A stretch of DNA of 64,000 bases, from assembly GCF_014652855.1 (NCBI RefSeq), contig NZ_BMZP01000003.1:124001-188000 (forward strand). Direction: 5' to 3'. The position numbers were made by a program, and so were the translations under genes. This DNA is from Novosphingobium pokkalii (GTDB lineage Bacteria > Pseudomonadota > Alphaproteobacteria > Sphingomonadales > Sphingomonadaceae). Of the stretch, positions 26,922-38,528 are shown piece by piece (the first letter of the stretch is position 1; each line of letters begins with the position of its first letter). The notes below the pieces were generated by a model, which was not told the origin of the DNA, searched no databases, and saw only the letters and a program-made list of their open reading frames with translations.

Positions 26922-28442
26922 ATGCCCCTGCCCTTTCCCGGCCGCGCTGCCGACAGCGCCCGCCTTGCCGAAATCACCCGCATTCTGGCCCGCCACGGGC
27001 TGGGCTGGCTGGCCGCCCGGTTCCTGCCCGGCAGCGGAACACCGGCCGACGCGGCGGAAAGCGATCCGGCCACCACGCCGCAGCGGGTGCGGCTGGCGCT
27101 GGAGGAACTCGGCCCGGCCTGGATCAAGCTGGGGCAAATTCTCGCCACGCGCGCCGATCTACTGCCGCCCGCGTGGATCACCGAGCTTGAGCGCCTCCAG
27201 AGCGAGGCGCCCACCCTGCCGTTCGCGGCGCTGCAAGCCGAACTGGAAGCGGCCCTCGGCGCGCCAGTTAGCGAATGCTTCGCACAGTTCGATGAAACGC
27301 CGCTGGCGGCGGCCTCGATGGCACAAGTCCACCGCGCCACCTTGGCCGACGGCACGCCGGTGGTGGTCAAGATCCGCCGCCCCGGCATTGCCGCCCCGAT
27401 GCTGGCAGACTTGCGCCTGATCGCGGGCGCGGCCGCTCTGGCAGAGCGCACCAACGCCCAGGCCCGGCGATTGCGCGCCGGAGCCATGGCCGCAGAACTG
27501 GCCGATGCGCTGCGCCAGGAACTCGATTTCACCGTGGAAGGCCGCAATGCCGACCGGCTGCGCGCCGATTTCGCGCGCAATCCGCGCGTGGTGGTGCCCA
27601 CGATCCATTGGCCGCTGAGCAGCGAAAGCGTGCTGGTGATGGACTACGTCGCCGGTGTCGCCCCGACAAGCGCAGCCGCACTGACAGCCGCCGGCATCGA
27701 TCCCGCGCGGATCGCCGCGCTGGGGGCAGACGTAGTGCTCGACATGGTGCTGATCAACGGCCGCTTCCATGGCGATCCGCACCCCGGCAACTTGCGCTGC
27801 CTGCCTGGCGACGGCATCGCCCTGCTCGATCTTGGCCTCGTCGGCCAGGTCTCGCCCCGGCGCCGCGAGGAATTCATCCGCTTTACCCAGGCGCTGATCA
27901 CCTGCGACGATGTCGCCATGGCCGATGTCCTGGCCATCTGGGACGAAAGCGGCAGTGCCCCCGCCGCCGCCGTCAGCGCCGCTGCGCGGCGGCTGGTCGA
28001 AAGCCATGGCGGCAACACCCTCAAGCTCGCTCCGATGGTCGCCGATTTCCTCCCGCTACTGCGCGAGACCGGCATTGTCATGCCATCAGACCTGCTGCTG
28101 ATCTTCAAGGCGCTAGTCACGATCGACGGGGTGCTCAGCCGCATCGAGCCGGGCTTCGATCTCGCCGCCGCGCTGCGCCGCTCCACCGTGCGACTGGTGG
28201 CAGCGCGGCTGGCGCCCGATCACTGGCAGCCGATCGTGCGCGCGCTGGGGCTGGAACTCGCGCACATGGGCAACGACGCACCGCGCCTGCTGCGCGCGGC
28301 GGTGCAGCGGTTGACCGAACCACCTGCCCCGGTCGCCCCCGCGCCGCAATGGGCCGCGCTGATCAAGCCGGTTACCCGCGCCGTGTGGGGCGCGGGCGCC
28401 CTGGTCGCCGTGGCGATCCTCGCCACCCGACTGATGGGCTGA
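26922..28442 (+). CDS. ABC1/AarF/UbiB-type atypical kinase
   Basis: About 506 residues. UbiB-family motifs appear in order: GPAWIKLGQILATRADLLPP (KxGQ motif), ASMAQVHRA (A-rich loop), VVVKIRRPG (Lys), MDYVAG, HGDPHPGNLRC and LLDLGLVG (DFG-like). One or two C-terminal membrane helices end the protein (AGALVAVAILATRLM). The family is involved in ubiquinone biosynthesis as ATPase/kinase-like factors. No good Shine-Dalgarno exists; ATG 26922 (MPLPFPG) is chosen, with 26883 the alternative. It is convergent with the MscS gene, with only 6 bp between stops. Confidence 0.88.
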   Translation: MPLPFPGRAADSARLAEITRILARHGLGWLAARFLPGSGTPADAAESDPATTPQRVRLALEELGPAWIKLGQILATRADLLPPAWITELERLQSEAPTLPFAALQAELEAALGAPVSECFAQFDETPLAAASMAQVHRATLADGTPVVVKIRRPGIAAPMLADLRLIAGAAALAERTNAQARRLRAGAMAAELADALRQELDFTVEGRNADRLRADFARNPRVVVPTIHWPLSSESVLVMDYVAGVAPTSAAALTAAGIDPARIAALGADVVLDMVLINGRFHGDPHPGNLRCLPGDGIALLDLGLVGQVSPRRREEFIRFTQALITCDDVAMADVLAIWDESGSAPAAAVSAAARRLVESHGGNTLKLAPMVADFLPLLRETGIVMPSDLLLIFKALVTIDGVLSRIEPGFDLAAALRRSTVRLVAARLAPDHWQPIVRALGLELAHMGNDAPRLLRAAVQRLTEPPAPVAPAPQWAALIKPVTRAVWGAGALVAVAILATRLMG

Positions 28443-28448
28443 GGCGCG

Positions 28449-30065
28449 TTACGTCGCTGGCTGTTGCTCGGTTTCCGCCGCCGGCAGCGGCACGCCGCCC
28501 TGCACCATGACCGAGCGCGTGGGCTGGGCCAGCGTGATCCCGACCGCCTCGAACTGCTCCATGATCGACAGCAGCACCTCCTGCCGCGCCGCCATCGCCT
28601 GGTTGTAGTCCGGCCCGGCCAGATAGGACCACACGTCGATGGTCAGCGCGCTGTCGGCGAAATTGGTGAAGGTGGCGCGCACGCCGTCGCTGATCACGCC
28701 ATCATGGTCGAGCAGAGTCTGGCGCACGATATCCACCGCCTCACGCACTTTCGCGGCGGGCAGGCCATAGGCGATGCCGATCGTGGGATTGAACAGGAAG
28801 CGGTCGCGCGTGGCAAAATTCTCGATCTGGCGCGCGGCAAAATCGCCATTGGGAATGGTCACCAAGGTGCGATCGTTGGTGCGGATACGGGTGGAGCGGA
28901 TGCCCACGTCCTCCACCGTCCCCGCAACATCACCCACCTTGCAGAAATCGCCCACCTGCACGGGCTGGTCGGCAATCACGGTGACGCTGCCAACCAAGTT
29001 CTCCACCGTCTTCTGGGCGCCCAGCGCCAGGGCGATGCCGCCAATGCCAAGGGCGGCAATACCTGTGGTAACATTGATACCAAACGTATCAAGAACACCC
29101 ACCACGGTGAAGGCCAGCAACAACAGCTTGGCCCCGCGACGCAGCAGGTTGACCACCGAGATCACCTGGCGACGCTGGTAATGATGCAGCCGCCGCGTGG
29201 CGAGGTCGGCAATGGCGTCGATCAAGCGCAGCGCGAACCACACCAGCGCCACCAATGCCACCGTGCCGCCATAGCGCAACAGCGTCTGCCGCGCGACGAT
29301 CGCCACCGGCAGGCGGTTGGCCCACATGAAGAAGATCATGATCGACAGGAACAGGCTAAGCGGGGGCAGCGCAGCAGCCAGGAAGCGGTAGAACGCGCTG
29401 TCCTGGCAACGCGGGATGACCTTGCGCACCACCAGCAGGATCAGCGCCGCGAGCAGTCGGAACGCGGCAAAGCTTACCGCGGCCAGACCCAGCAGCGTGA
29501 GCCAGTCGCTGACCGGCGCACCGCCCACGATCCATGCATCCGGGCTAGTGCTGGCCGCCGCCTGTTCGCGTGGCACATCGGCCTTGGCCAGGATTTGCAG
29601 CGTTTCGGGCGCCACGCGCCACACCACCACTTGTCCCTGCTGGCTGCTCGCCAGCATCACCGGCACCTTGTCTTCGCCCACTTTCATGGTGCCGACCTGC
29701 TCGCGATTGAACGGCAGATCGTCGCCCAGATCGCCCACCGGCTGGTTCGACAGAGCGCCAAAGGGCCGCAGCGTGCCGCCCTTGTCCAGCAGGACCTGGA
29801 GGCGCCGCGCCAATTCCTCGGCGCCGTTGGTCAGGCGGGCATTGTCCATCCGCACGGACATGAAATGGGCGGCCCGCTCGTAATCGCGCCCGGCCAGGGC
29901 CTGGATCAGGCCAGCAACCGAAGAGCGTGGCGTTTCCCGGCCATAGGGATCGGATGGCGCCGCTGGACTGGACGAGGCAGCCGGGGTGAGCTGGGCCTGA
30001 GCAGGCACGGCCAGCCCCAGCAGCAGGGTGAGCAAGGCAAAGCGGAACAGGCGAAAAATGGGCAA
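28449..30065 (-). CDS. Mechanosensitive ion channel (MscS family) with signal peptide and TTG start
   Basis: About 538 residues. A leader (RFALLTLLLGLAVPAQAQ) is followed by a periplasmic domain (about 40-180) and four to five membrane helices. The MscS pore helix and beta-domain come next: GIGGIALALGAQKTVENL, DQPVQVGDFCKVGDVAGTVEDVG (19-residue core of the beta domain) and TIPNGDFA. It would open on membrane tension to release solutes. The start is read as TTG at 30065 because GGAGG precedes it and the leader then begins MPIFRLF. An ATG at 30113 lies upstream of that RBS and adds a non-leader-like extension. Confidence 0.85.
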   Translation of the reverse strand: MPIFRLFRFALLTLLLGLAVPAQAQLTPAASSSPAAPSDPYGRETPRSSVAGLIQALAGRDYERAAHFMSVRMDNARLTNGAEELARRLQVLLDKGGTLRPFGALSNQPVGDLGDDLPFNREQVGTMKVGEDKVPVMLASSQQGQVVVWRVAPETLQILAKADVPREQAAASTSPDAWIVGGAPVSDWLTLLGLAAVSFAAFRLLAALILLVVRKVIPRCQDSAFYRFLAAALPPLSLFLSIMIFFMWANRLPVAIVARQTLLRYGGTVALVALVWFALRLIDAIADLATRRLHHYQRRQVISVVNLLRRGAKLLLLAFTVVGVLDTFGINVTTGIAALGIGGIALALGAQKTVENLVGSVTVIADQPVQVGDFCKVGDVAGTVEDVGIRSTRIRTNDRTLVTIPNGDFAARQIENFATRDRFLFNPTIGIAYGLPAAKVREAVDIVRQTLLDHDGVISDGVRATFTNFADSALTIDVWSYLAGPDYNQAMAARQEVLLSIMEQFEAVGITLAQPTRSVMVQGGVPLPAAETEQQPAT

Positions 30066-30122
30066 GGGTCCTCCGGCAGATGCTGCAAAAGCGAACGCTC
30101 CTACAGCCCCCAACCGGACAAT

Positions 30123-30141
30123 GCGGGGTTCGGTTCCCCGC
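30123..30141 (-). terminator. Possible hairpin terminator after lepA
   Basis: GCGGGG and CCCCGC form a 6-bp stem around TTCGGTT, shortly after the lepA stop on its strand. There is no clear T-run, so termination is uncertain. Confidence 0.3.
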
Positions 30142-30158
30142 CAACGTTCCCGCGCGCC

Positions 30159-31961
<1,803 letters not shown>

Positions 31962-32051
31962 GCGCCGCCGTTAGCAGGCCCTTTGCGCGCTGTCATCAGC
32001 GGCGATAGTGGCTTTTCGGGGTAGCTGAACATGCCCGCCCCCAGCCCAAAA

Positions 32052-32107
32052 AGCCCCTCCCGCCTGCGGGAGGGTTTTGGGGAGGGCATGTTGCGAAAAC
32101 CCGCCGC
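32052..32107. repeat. Palindromic repeat of the CTCCCGC/GCGGGAG family, partial copy
   Basis: CCCCTCCCGC-CT-GCGGGAGGG forms a hairpin followed by GGGGAGGGCATG and GCGAAAACCC. This matches the left two thirds of the copy at 21101-21193 (GGGGAGGGAATG, GCAAAACCC). It lies between lepA and the end of the GGDEF-EAL gene. Confidence 0.6.
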
Positions 32108-32111
32108 CCCC

Positions 32112-34784
32112 TCACCCCACCTTGCGCTGTACGGTCCGCTCGGGCATCGCCACCGGCGCGGGTGTGCGCACCTGCACCACGGCGATGCGGCCATCGTCAT
32201 CCGCCTTGAGCGGGGCGGCAAACTCCACGCCCATGCGATCGTCGTTGCTCCAGCGGCAGGTTCCGCTCACGCTATGGCCATCGGCCAACTGGATGCGGAA
32301 CACCGTGCCGGGCGGCACATTCCACAGCCCTTCGATCAGCGCCCCGGTCAGCGAGATGTTGCGGATCATCCCGTTGTACTTGTGGCCGGCATTCTCCAGC
32401 ACCACCTTGCGCAGCATCGACTGGCGGCTGGCGCGCGCCGAGCGCGGACCCTGGGCCACGGCCACCAGCCCGGTCGAAAGCCGTGAGGCCGCATTGATGG
32501 CAGAGAGCGGGCGTTCGTAGATATAGCCCTGCACGTGGCTGCACCCGAGCATCCGCACCAAGTCCAGTTCGTCCAGCGTCTCTACGCCTTCGGCCGTCGT
32601 TTCCATGCCCAGCGCTTCGGCCAGGCTGACGATCGAGGCGATGATCGCGCCGTTGCGACTGCCCGGCTGGGTCGCGCCGCGCACGAACGACTGGTCGATC
32701 TTGATCTTGTCGAACGGCGCCGAGCGCAAGTAGCCGAGTGAGGAATAGCCCGTGCCGAAATCGTCGAGCGCCAGGCGCACACCGATCGATTTCAATTGCT
32801 TGAACATCTGGTCGGTGCCCTCGTCGTTGTTGAGGAACACGCTTTCGGTGATTTCCAGTTCCAGCCGGCCGGGCTCGACCCCGGCATGGGCCAAGGCGGA
32901 GGTAACGATCGTTGGCAGGGCCGGATTGGCGAATTGCAGCGGCGAAACATTGACCGCCACACGCACGTCGTCGGGCCATTGCGCCAGGTCCTGGCAGGCG
33001 GTGCGCAGTGCCCACTCGCCGATCGCCGCGATCAGGCCGGTGTCCTCGGCGATCGGAATGAACTTGTCGGGGCCGATGAAGCCCTGCTTGGGATGGTGCC
33101 AGCGCAGCAGCGCCTCGAACCCGGTGATCCGCTCGGTCGCTGTCTGCACCACCGGCTGGTAGTAGAGCTCCAGCCCACCGTTGGCGACCGCATCGCGCAG
33201 GTCTTCTTCCAACTGGCGCCGTTCCTCCGCGTCGCTGTGCAGATCGGCGGCGTAGAAATGATAGCGCCCGCGCCCCCCGTCCTTGGCAGCGTAGAGCGCC
33301 AGGTCGGCATTGCGAATCAGCGCCTCGCTGGTCACGCCATCATCGGGCGCAATGGCGATGCCGACAGAGGCACCGATCATCACCCGGTTGCCGTCGATCG
33401 CATAGGGCGCGGAAAGCTGTTCGATCACCTGGTTGGCCAGATAGGCCAGGTGATCGCGCTCGATCTTGCCGGGCATGATCACCTGGAATTCGTCACCGCC
33501 CAGCCGGCCGACGCGGCCGACATTGCCGATCACGCCTTCCAGTCGCTGCGCCACCTGCTTGAGCAACGCATCGCCGGCGGGATGGCCCAGGGTATCGTTC
33601 ACCTGCTTGAAGCGATCGAGATCGAGCAGGAACACCGCGCAGGCGCGGTGCTGCACTTGCGGCGCAACCAGGATCTTTTCCAGCGTCTGCGACATCCGCA
33701 GGCGGTTGGACAGGCCGGTGAGCGAATCGAACTGCGCCAGGCGCGAGGCATGCTCGGCCGAGCGGCGTTTTTCGGTCAGGTCGGTGCCCGATCCGCGAAA
33801 GCCCTGGAAATTGTTGAACGTGTCATAGGTCGGGCGGCCGTTGATCTGCCACCAGCGCTCTTCCAGGTCGGTCGCCGCGCGCACGGCCAGTTCGGTGAAG
33901 CTCGACCGCGCGGACAAGTGGAACGCCAGCGTCCGCTCGCCCTCCCCGGCCTGGTCGGCCAGGTTGAACAGCTCGGGAAACGGGCGGCCGATCAACTCTT
34001 CCACGCTGCGGCCCAGAATCTGCGCCACGGGGCGCGAGAGGTAGGTGATCTGGCCCCGGCGGTCGGTTTCCCAGAACCAGCCCTGCCCGGTCTCTTCATA
34101 ATCGGCCAGGATCTCTTGCGCGCGCGTCTGGATGCGCGCCTCGATTTCCATCTGCTCGCGGGCGCGCGCCTCGATTTCGCGCTGGCGGAAATAGGCGGCC
34201 ACGGCCACGGCCAGCCCCACGCCCAGCGTCACCAGCCCACCCAGGCGGCTCGCAGCGCAGGCCACCCCGGCCCAGATCGCCACTTGCGCCACCAGCACGC
34301 CGGCCAGTTGGCCGCTTTCGAACACGGTGGCGAGCAGCGAGATCGTGACCAGCAGCGCCATCGCCTGAAGCCATGGCACCGCGCCCAGATCGGCCCAGTG
34401 GCCCACCGCCGCGCCAAACAGGAACATCGGCATGCCCACGGCCAGTGCCATCAGCAGCATGCGCGGCGCCGTGCCGACAATGCCTGCGTTTTCCACGCGC
34501 ACGGCCAGTGCGCCAAGCAGCGCCAGGACGATCGCCGTGATGCCCACCGAAAGGACCGTGCCATCGGGCAAAATGCCGTTGAGCAGCCCCAGCCCGAGCA
34601 GCCCCACGGCCATCGGCACGGCCATCTGCGGCCATTCCCGCGCGATCAGGCGGCTGCCTTTGCGCGGAAGCGGCGCATGGCTGGAAGGCACGCGCTCGCG
34701 CCGTCGCTGCGTGCGCGCATAGTCGCGGCGGTCTTCCCCCCGCGCTTGGGTTTCGGTCTGCTCTGCCCCGGATACGTCTGCCAT
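32112..34784 (-). CDS. Membrane PAS-GGDEF-EAL-PilZ cyclic-di-GMP protein
   Basis: An 890-residue protein. Domains in order: about five membrane helices (50-200), a short coiled linker, PAS (225-335), GGDEF (345-510), EAL (525-770) and PilZ (790-880). The diguanylate cyclase signature is intact (RLGGDEF, residues 427-433) and the phosphodiesterase motif is present (FEALLRW), with LALDDFGTGYSS and EGVET. No RxxD inhibitory site precedes GGDEF. The PilZ part has an NISLTGA (NxSxxG-like) motif. One protein could thus make, cleave and bind c-di-GMP. The start at 34784 (MADVSG) is chosen because upstream in-frame sequence is not protein-like. It is divergent from the PHA depolymerase. Confidence 0.88.
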   Translation of the reverse strand: MADVSGAEQTETQARGEDRRDYARTQRRRERVPSSHAPLPRKGSRLIAREWPQMAVPMAVGLLGLGLLNGILPDGTVLSVGITAIVLALLGALAVRVENAGIVGTAPRMLLMALAVGMPMFLFGAAVGHWADLGAVPWLQAMALLVTISLLATVFESGQLAGVLVAQVAIWAGVACAASRLGGLVTLGVGLAVAVAAYFRQREIEARAREQMEIEARIQTRAQEILADYEETGQGWFWETDRRGQITYLSRPVAQILGRSVEELIGRPFPELFNLADQAGEGERTLAFHLSARSSFTELAVRAATDLEERWWQINGRPTYDTFNNFQGFRGSGTDLTEKRRSAEHASRLAQFDSLTGLSNRLRMSQTLEKILVAPQVQHRACAVFLLDLDRFKQVNDTLGHPAGDALLKQVAQRLEGVIGNVGRVGRLGGDEFQVIMPGKIERDHLAYLANQVIEQLSAPYAIDGNRVMIGASVGIAIAPDDGVTSEALIRNADLALYAAKDGGRGRYHFYAADLHSDAEERRQLEEDLRDAVANGGLELYYQPVVQTATERITGFEALLRWHHPKQGFIGPDKFIPIAEDTGLIAAIGEWALRTACQDLAQWPDDVRVAVNVSPLQFANPALPTIVTSALAHAGVEPGRLELEITESVFLNNDEGTDQMFKQLKSIGVRLALDDFGTGYSSLGYLRSAPFDKIKIDQSFVRGATQPGSRNGAIIASIVSLAEALGMETTAEGVETLDELDLVRMLGCSHVQGYIYERPLSAINAASRLSTGLVAVAQGPRSARASRQSMLRKVVLENAGHKYNGMIRNISLTGALIEGLWNVPPGTVFRIQLADGHSVSGTCRWSNDDRMGVEFAAPLKADDDGRIAVVQVRTPAPVAMPERTVQRKVG

Positions 34785-34977
34785 GACACCCGCATGCCCG
34801 AACGGCTTTGAAAAACCGTTAAGCAGACCTGACGACGGCACGCGAAATCTGCCCACTTTTACCACCGGAATGAACCTGCTAGGCGGCGCGCGGGGGGCGA
34901 ATGGAGCTTTGGTGCGCACGATGGCGCCGGTTCGCCGGCGCAGACACGGCGCGCAACCGGCAGGAGATGACGGGATC

Positions 34978-35778
34978 GTGGCGAGCTTGACCGCTGATTT
35001 TTCGTTCGTGGGCGTGGCCGGACGACGGCTGCGGCTGGGCCAGTGGCATACTCGCGCGCAAGAGGCGCGCCCGCTCGTGCTGCTCAATGGCATCGGCATG
35101 AACATGGAACTGATGGAGCCGGTGGCCCGCGCCCTGCCCTGCCGCCGCGTGATCAGCTTCGACATGCCCGGCATCGGCAAGTCGCCCGATCCGATCATTC
35201 CCTATACCATGCCGTGCATGGCCCTGACGCTGGCGGCCCTGCTCGATCGCCTGCATCTCGATGTGGTGGATGTGCTGGGCATCAGTTGGGGCGGCGCCGT
35301 GGCGCAGCAGTTCGCCTTTCAGCACCGCGCGCGCATCGGCCGCCTGGCGCTGGCGGCAACGGCAGCCGGGGTGGCGATGGTGCCGGGCAACCCCGCGATC
35401 CTGAGCCACATGGCCGATCCGCGTGAATACACCGTCGCGCGCACGCTCCAGCGCAACCTTGCCACGCTCTACAACGGCGGCGGGCGCCATGCAGTCTCGC
35501 TCAATGCCGCCATGCCGCCTTCGCCGGTGGGCTGGGCCTGCCAGCTCAGCGCCTTTTCCACCTGGAGCAGCGCGCCGTTCCTGCCCTTGCTGTCGGTGCC
35601 CACGCTGGTGCTGCATGACGAGGAAGACCAGTTGATCCCGCCGGCCAATGCGCATTTCCTGCACGGCGCGATTCCCGGCAGCCGGCTGGAAATGTTCCAG
35701 GGCGGCGGGCACTTGTTCATGCTCGCCGATCCCGATGGCTTTGCCGAAACCCTGCGCGGCTTCCTCGACGCGGCCTGA
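34978..35778 (+). CDS. phaZ: Intracellular poly(3-hydroxyalkanoate) depolymerase (alpha/beta hydrolase)
   Basis: About 266 residues, closely similar along its length to medium-chain-length PHA depolymerase PhaZ. Visible similarities are LNGIGMNMELMEP, ISFDMPGIGKSPDP, the nucleophile motif GISWGGAVAQQFA, LALAATAAGVAMVPGNP, the acid in HDEEDQLIP and the catalytic His in GGGHLFM. It mobilises stored polyester inside the cell. The GTG at 34978 is preferred: AGGAG lies upstream and the protein then begins just before TADFSFVGVAG. ATG codons at 34783, 34870 and 34921 would add a poorly conserved leader. No PHA synthase or phasin gene is nearby. Confidence 0.82.
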   Translation: MASLTADFSFVGVAGRRLRLGQWHTRAQEARPLVLLNGIGMNMELMEPVARALPCRRVISFDMPGIGKSPDPIIPYTMPCMALTLAALLDRLHLDVVDVLGISWGGAVAQQFAFQHRARIGRLALAATAAGVAMVPGNPAILSHMADPREYTVARTLQRNLATLYNGGGRHAVSLNAAMPPSPVGWACQLSAFSTWSSAPFLPLLSVPTLVLHDEEDQLIPPANAHFLHGAIPGSRLEMFQGGGHLFMLADPDGFAETLRGFLDAA

Positions 35779-35786
35779 AATCCTAC

Positions 35787-37217
35787 TCAGGCGGCGCGGC
35801 GCGTCTTGGCCTGTTGCGCGGCCACGCCCTCCACGCGGAAATGCCCGACCAGGTCGGCCATGCGATCGGCCTCTCCGGCCAGGCTGCGCGAGGCGGCGGT
35901 CGCCTGCTCCACCATGGCCGCGTTCTGCTGGGTCATCAGGTCCAGTTCGTTGACCGTGGCCTGAATCTGGCGGATGTTGGAGGCCTGCGACTGCGCACCG
36001 TGGGCAATGTTGCTGGCCACTTCGGCGATTTCGCCCACGCGGCTGACGATCCGCTCAAACGTCTCGCCAGTCTGGCCCACCAGCGTCACGCCGCGTTCCA
36101 CTTGGACCGAGCTTTCGCCGATCAGTTTCTTGATATCCAGCGCTGCTTCGGCCGACCGCTGCGCCAGCGCGCGCACTTCGTTGGCGACCACGGCAAAGCC
36201 GCGCCCGGCATCGCCCGCGCGCGCCGCCTCGACCCCGGCGTTGAGTGCAAGCAGGTTGGTCTGGAACGCGATGCCATCGATCACCGCGATGATCTTGCCG
36301 ATTTCCGCAGCCGAGCGATGGATGTCGTTCATCGCCTGCACCGCTTCTTCCAGCACCCCGCCACCCTGGCGCGCATCGCCATGCGCTTCCTGCACGGCAG
36401 AGTGCAACTGCGTCGCTTCCTCGGCCGTGGTGCCAACCGTGCCGGCCAGGGTGGTGATCGAGGCCGATGCCTCTTCTAGCGAAGCCGCCTGCTGTTCGGT
36501 GCGCCGCGCCAGATCGTCCGATGCCTCGCGGATTTCCTGCGCGCCGATATCCACCGCGCGCGAGGTCTGCGACACTTCGCCCAGCGCGCCGCTCACTTTC
36601 TTGCGCATGGTCTCCAGGTCACGCTCCAGCGTGGCATAGGCTTCGGGCAGACCCGACAGCGCCACGGTGAAATCGCCCTCGGTCATCTTGCGCACGGTGT
36701 GGCCCACTTGCGTGACCACCGCCTGGCGCTTGGCATCTTCGGCCTGGAAATAGGCGGACAGCGCCACTTCCATGTCTAGCAGCGCCATTTTCACCAGGCT
36801 CGCCACCGCCTTGGCGCGGCTGGCGCCGAGCGCCCCCAGCCCCCTGCCCAGGAAGCGCACGATCACTTCGTCCAGCACCGAGGCATAGGCCCCGATATAC
36901 CACCCCGGCTCCAGGCCGATGCGGGCGTGCACGTCGCCGATGCGCTGCGCCCGTTCGGCATAGGCCATGCCCGGCGTGCCGCTGAACATGCCGCTCCAGT
37001 GCTCGATCTGCTTGTCGCGCGCGTGGTTCATCGCCTGGCGCGACGAGAAGAATCGCCCGGTGTCGGGCGTGACGGCGATGCGGTCGTAAAGCCGTTCAAG
37101 TGCTGGCCCGGCCAGGCTGTCCATCGCGCCGGAAATCTGGCCGAACCGCGCGACGTCATCGGCGGTGATATTGAAAAACGCCAGCTTCTTGTCGATGTCC
37201 TGCTGGGTAAGCGCCAT
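35787..37217 (-). CDS. Soluble globin-coupled methyl-accepting chemotaxis protein (HemAT-like)
   Basis: A 476-residue protein without membrane helices. Residues about 10-170 form a protoglobin-type sensor domain with [20 protein letters not shown], where His97 is the probable proximal heme ligand. A HAMP-like linker ([16 protein letters not shown]) and an MCP signalling domain follow. The hairpin tip reads [23 protein letters not shown] in overlapping form, and a C-terminal [16 protein letters not shown] is present. It probably senses O2 in the cytoplasm and signals to CheA. No che genes are in the window. The stop is 8 bp from the convergent phaZ stop. Confidence 0.92.
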   Translation of the reverse strand: MALTQQDIDKKLAFFNITADDVARFGQISGAMDSLAGPALERLYDRIAVTPDTGRFFSSRQAMNHARDKQIEHWSGMFSGTPGMAYAERAQRIGDVHARIGLEPGWYIGAYASVLDEVIVRFLGRGLGALGASRAKAVASLVKMALLDMEVALSAYFQAEDAKRQAVVTQVGHTVRKMTEGDFTVALSGLPEAYATLERDLETMRKKVSGALGEVSQTSRAVDIGAQEIREASDDLARRTEQQAASLEEASASITTLAGTVGTTAEEATQLHSAVQEAHGDARQGGGVLEEAVQAMNDIHRSAAEIGKIIAVIDGIAFQTNLLALNAGVEAARAGDAGRGFAVVANEVRALAQRSAEAALDIKKLIGESSVQVERGVTLVGQTGETFERIVSRVGEIAEVASNIAHGAQSQASNIRQIQATVNELDLMTQQNAAMVEQATAASRSLAGEADRMADLVGHFRVEGVAAQQAKTRRAA

Positions 37218-37317
37218 GGGATGATCCCCGTCAGAGTCCGATCGCGCTGGCTTAACCGCGCAGGGTCAAAATGATCGCAACGTCGGGTAGGGGATTTTCC
37301 GATAGCTGACAGCGCAA

Positions 37318-37347
37318 GGGGCGCGACCGGTTGAACCCGGCGCGCCC
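37318..37347 (-). terminator. Possible hairpin terminator after dnaN
   Basis: GGGGCGCG/CGCGCCC plus an inner CCGG/CCGG pair form a strong GC stem around TTGAAC, some 60 bp downstream of the dnaN stop on its strand. A T-run is not evident, so the role is uncertain. Confidence 0.35.
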
Positions 37348-37409
37348 CCCTGTGGCAATCAAAGATGTCGCAGTCCAGTACGTGGCGGTCCAGTATCTGG
37401 GCCGCGCGA

Positions 37410-38528
37410 TCAGACGCGCATCGGCATCAGCACATAGAGCGCGGGAGACTTGTCATCCTTGCGGATCAGCGTGGGCGCGCCGGCATCGGCCAGGTGCAGT
37501 TCCACCGTATCGCCGTCGATCTGGCTGAGGATATCCTTGAGATAGTTGGCGTTGAAGCCGATCTCGAACCCTTGCGCGGTATAGTCGGCGGGCAGTTCTT
37601 CGGCCGCAGTGCCGTTGTCAGGGCTGGTGACCGACAGCGTCACGCGATCGGTTTCCAGCGCCATCTTCACCGCGCGGGTCTTTTCCGTGGCGATCGTCGC
37701 CACGCGATCGACGCCTTCATAGAAGCTGCGCGGATCAAGCTTGAGCAGCTTGTCGTTGGCGGTGGGAATGACGCGGCTGTAATCGGGGAACGTGCCGTCG
37801 ATCAGCTTGCTGGTCAGCACGACGCCATGTTCGCCGCCCAGGGTAAAGCGCACCTTGCTGGCCGACAGGTCGAGCAGCACGTTGGTGTCGAGCACTTCTT
37901 CCAGCAGCTTGCGCAGTTCGCCCACGCATTTGCGCGGCACGATCACGTCGGGCATGCCCTCGGCGCCTTCCGGCCGGGTCAGCGTGTAGCGCGCCAGGCG
38001 GTGGCCGTCGGTGGCGGCAGCCTTGAGCACTTCATCGGCCACGTGGAAGAAGATGCCGTTGAGGTAATAGCGGGTTTCTTCGGTGGAGATGGCAAAGCGG
38101 GTGCGGTCGATCAGCTCGGCCAGCACGCGCGCGGGAATTTCGAAGCTGGTCGGCAGATCGCCTTCCACGATCACCGGGAAATCGTCGCGCGGCAGCGTCG
38201 GCAACTGGAAGCGGCTGCGCCCGGCCTTGACGATCATGCGGTTGTCGGCGGTTTCCAGGCTCACCTGCGAGCCATCGGGCAGCTTGCGCGCGATGTCGAA
38301 CAGCAGGTGCGCCGACACGGTGATCGCGCCCGGCCCTTCCACCGAAACGGCCGGCATCGATTCCACGATCTGCAAATCGAGGTCGGTGGCCATCAGACGC
38401 ACCGAATTGTTGGCCGAAGCCTCGATCAGCACGTTGGACAGAATGGGAATGGTGTTGCGGCGTTCGACAACCGACTGGACGTGGGACAGGCAGCGCAGAA
38501 GAGTCGCGCGTTCGATGGTCGCCTTCAT
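37410..38528 (-). CDS. dnaN: DNA polymerase III beta subunit (sliding clamp)
   Basis: A 372-residue clamp with three similar domains. The N-terminus MKATIERATLLRCLSHVQSV is followed by ERRNTIPILSNVLIE. Family regions such as SRFQLPTL, ATDGHRLA, VIVPRKCVGEL and the C-terminal ALYVLMPMRV are present. It tethers Pol III to DNA. A 257-bp non-coding region lies upstream; dnaA and recF are not in the window. Confidence 0.97.
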   Translation of the reverse strand: MKATIERATLLRCLSHVQSVVERRNTIPILSNVLIEASANNSVRLMATDLDLQIVESMPAVSVEGPGAITVSAHLLFDIARKLPDGSQVSLETADNRMIVKAGRSRFQLPTLPRDDFPVIVEGDLPTSFEIPARVLAELIDRTRFAISTEETRYYLNGIFFHVADEVLKAAATDGHRLARYTLTRPEGAEGMPDVIVPRKCVGELRKLLEEVLDTNVLLDLSASKVRFTLGGEHGVVLTSKLIDGTFPDYSRVIPTANDKLLKLDPRSFYEGVDRVATIATEKTRAVKMALETDRVTLSVTSPDNGTAAEELPADYTAQGFEIGFNANYLKDILSQIDGDTVELHLADAGAPTLIRKDDKSPALYVLMPMRV

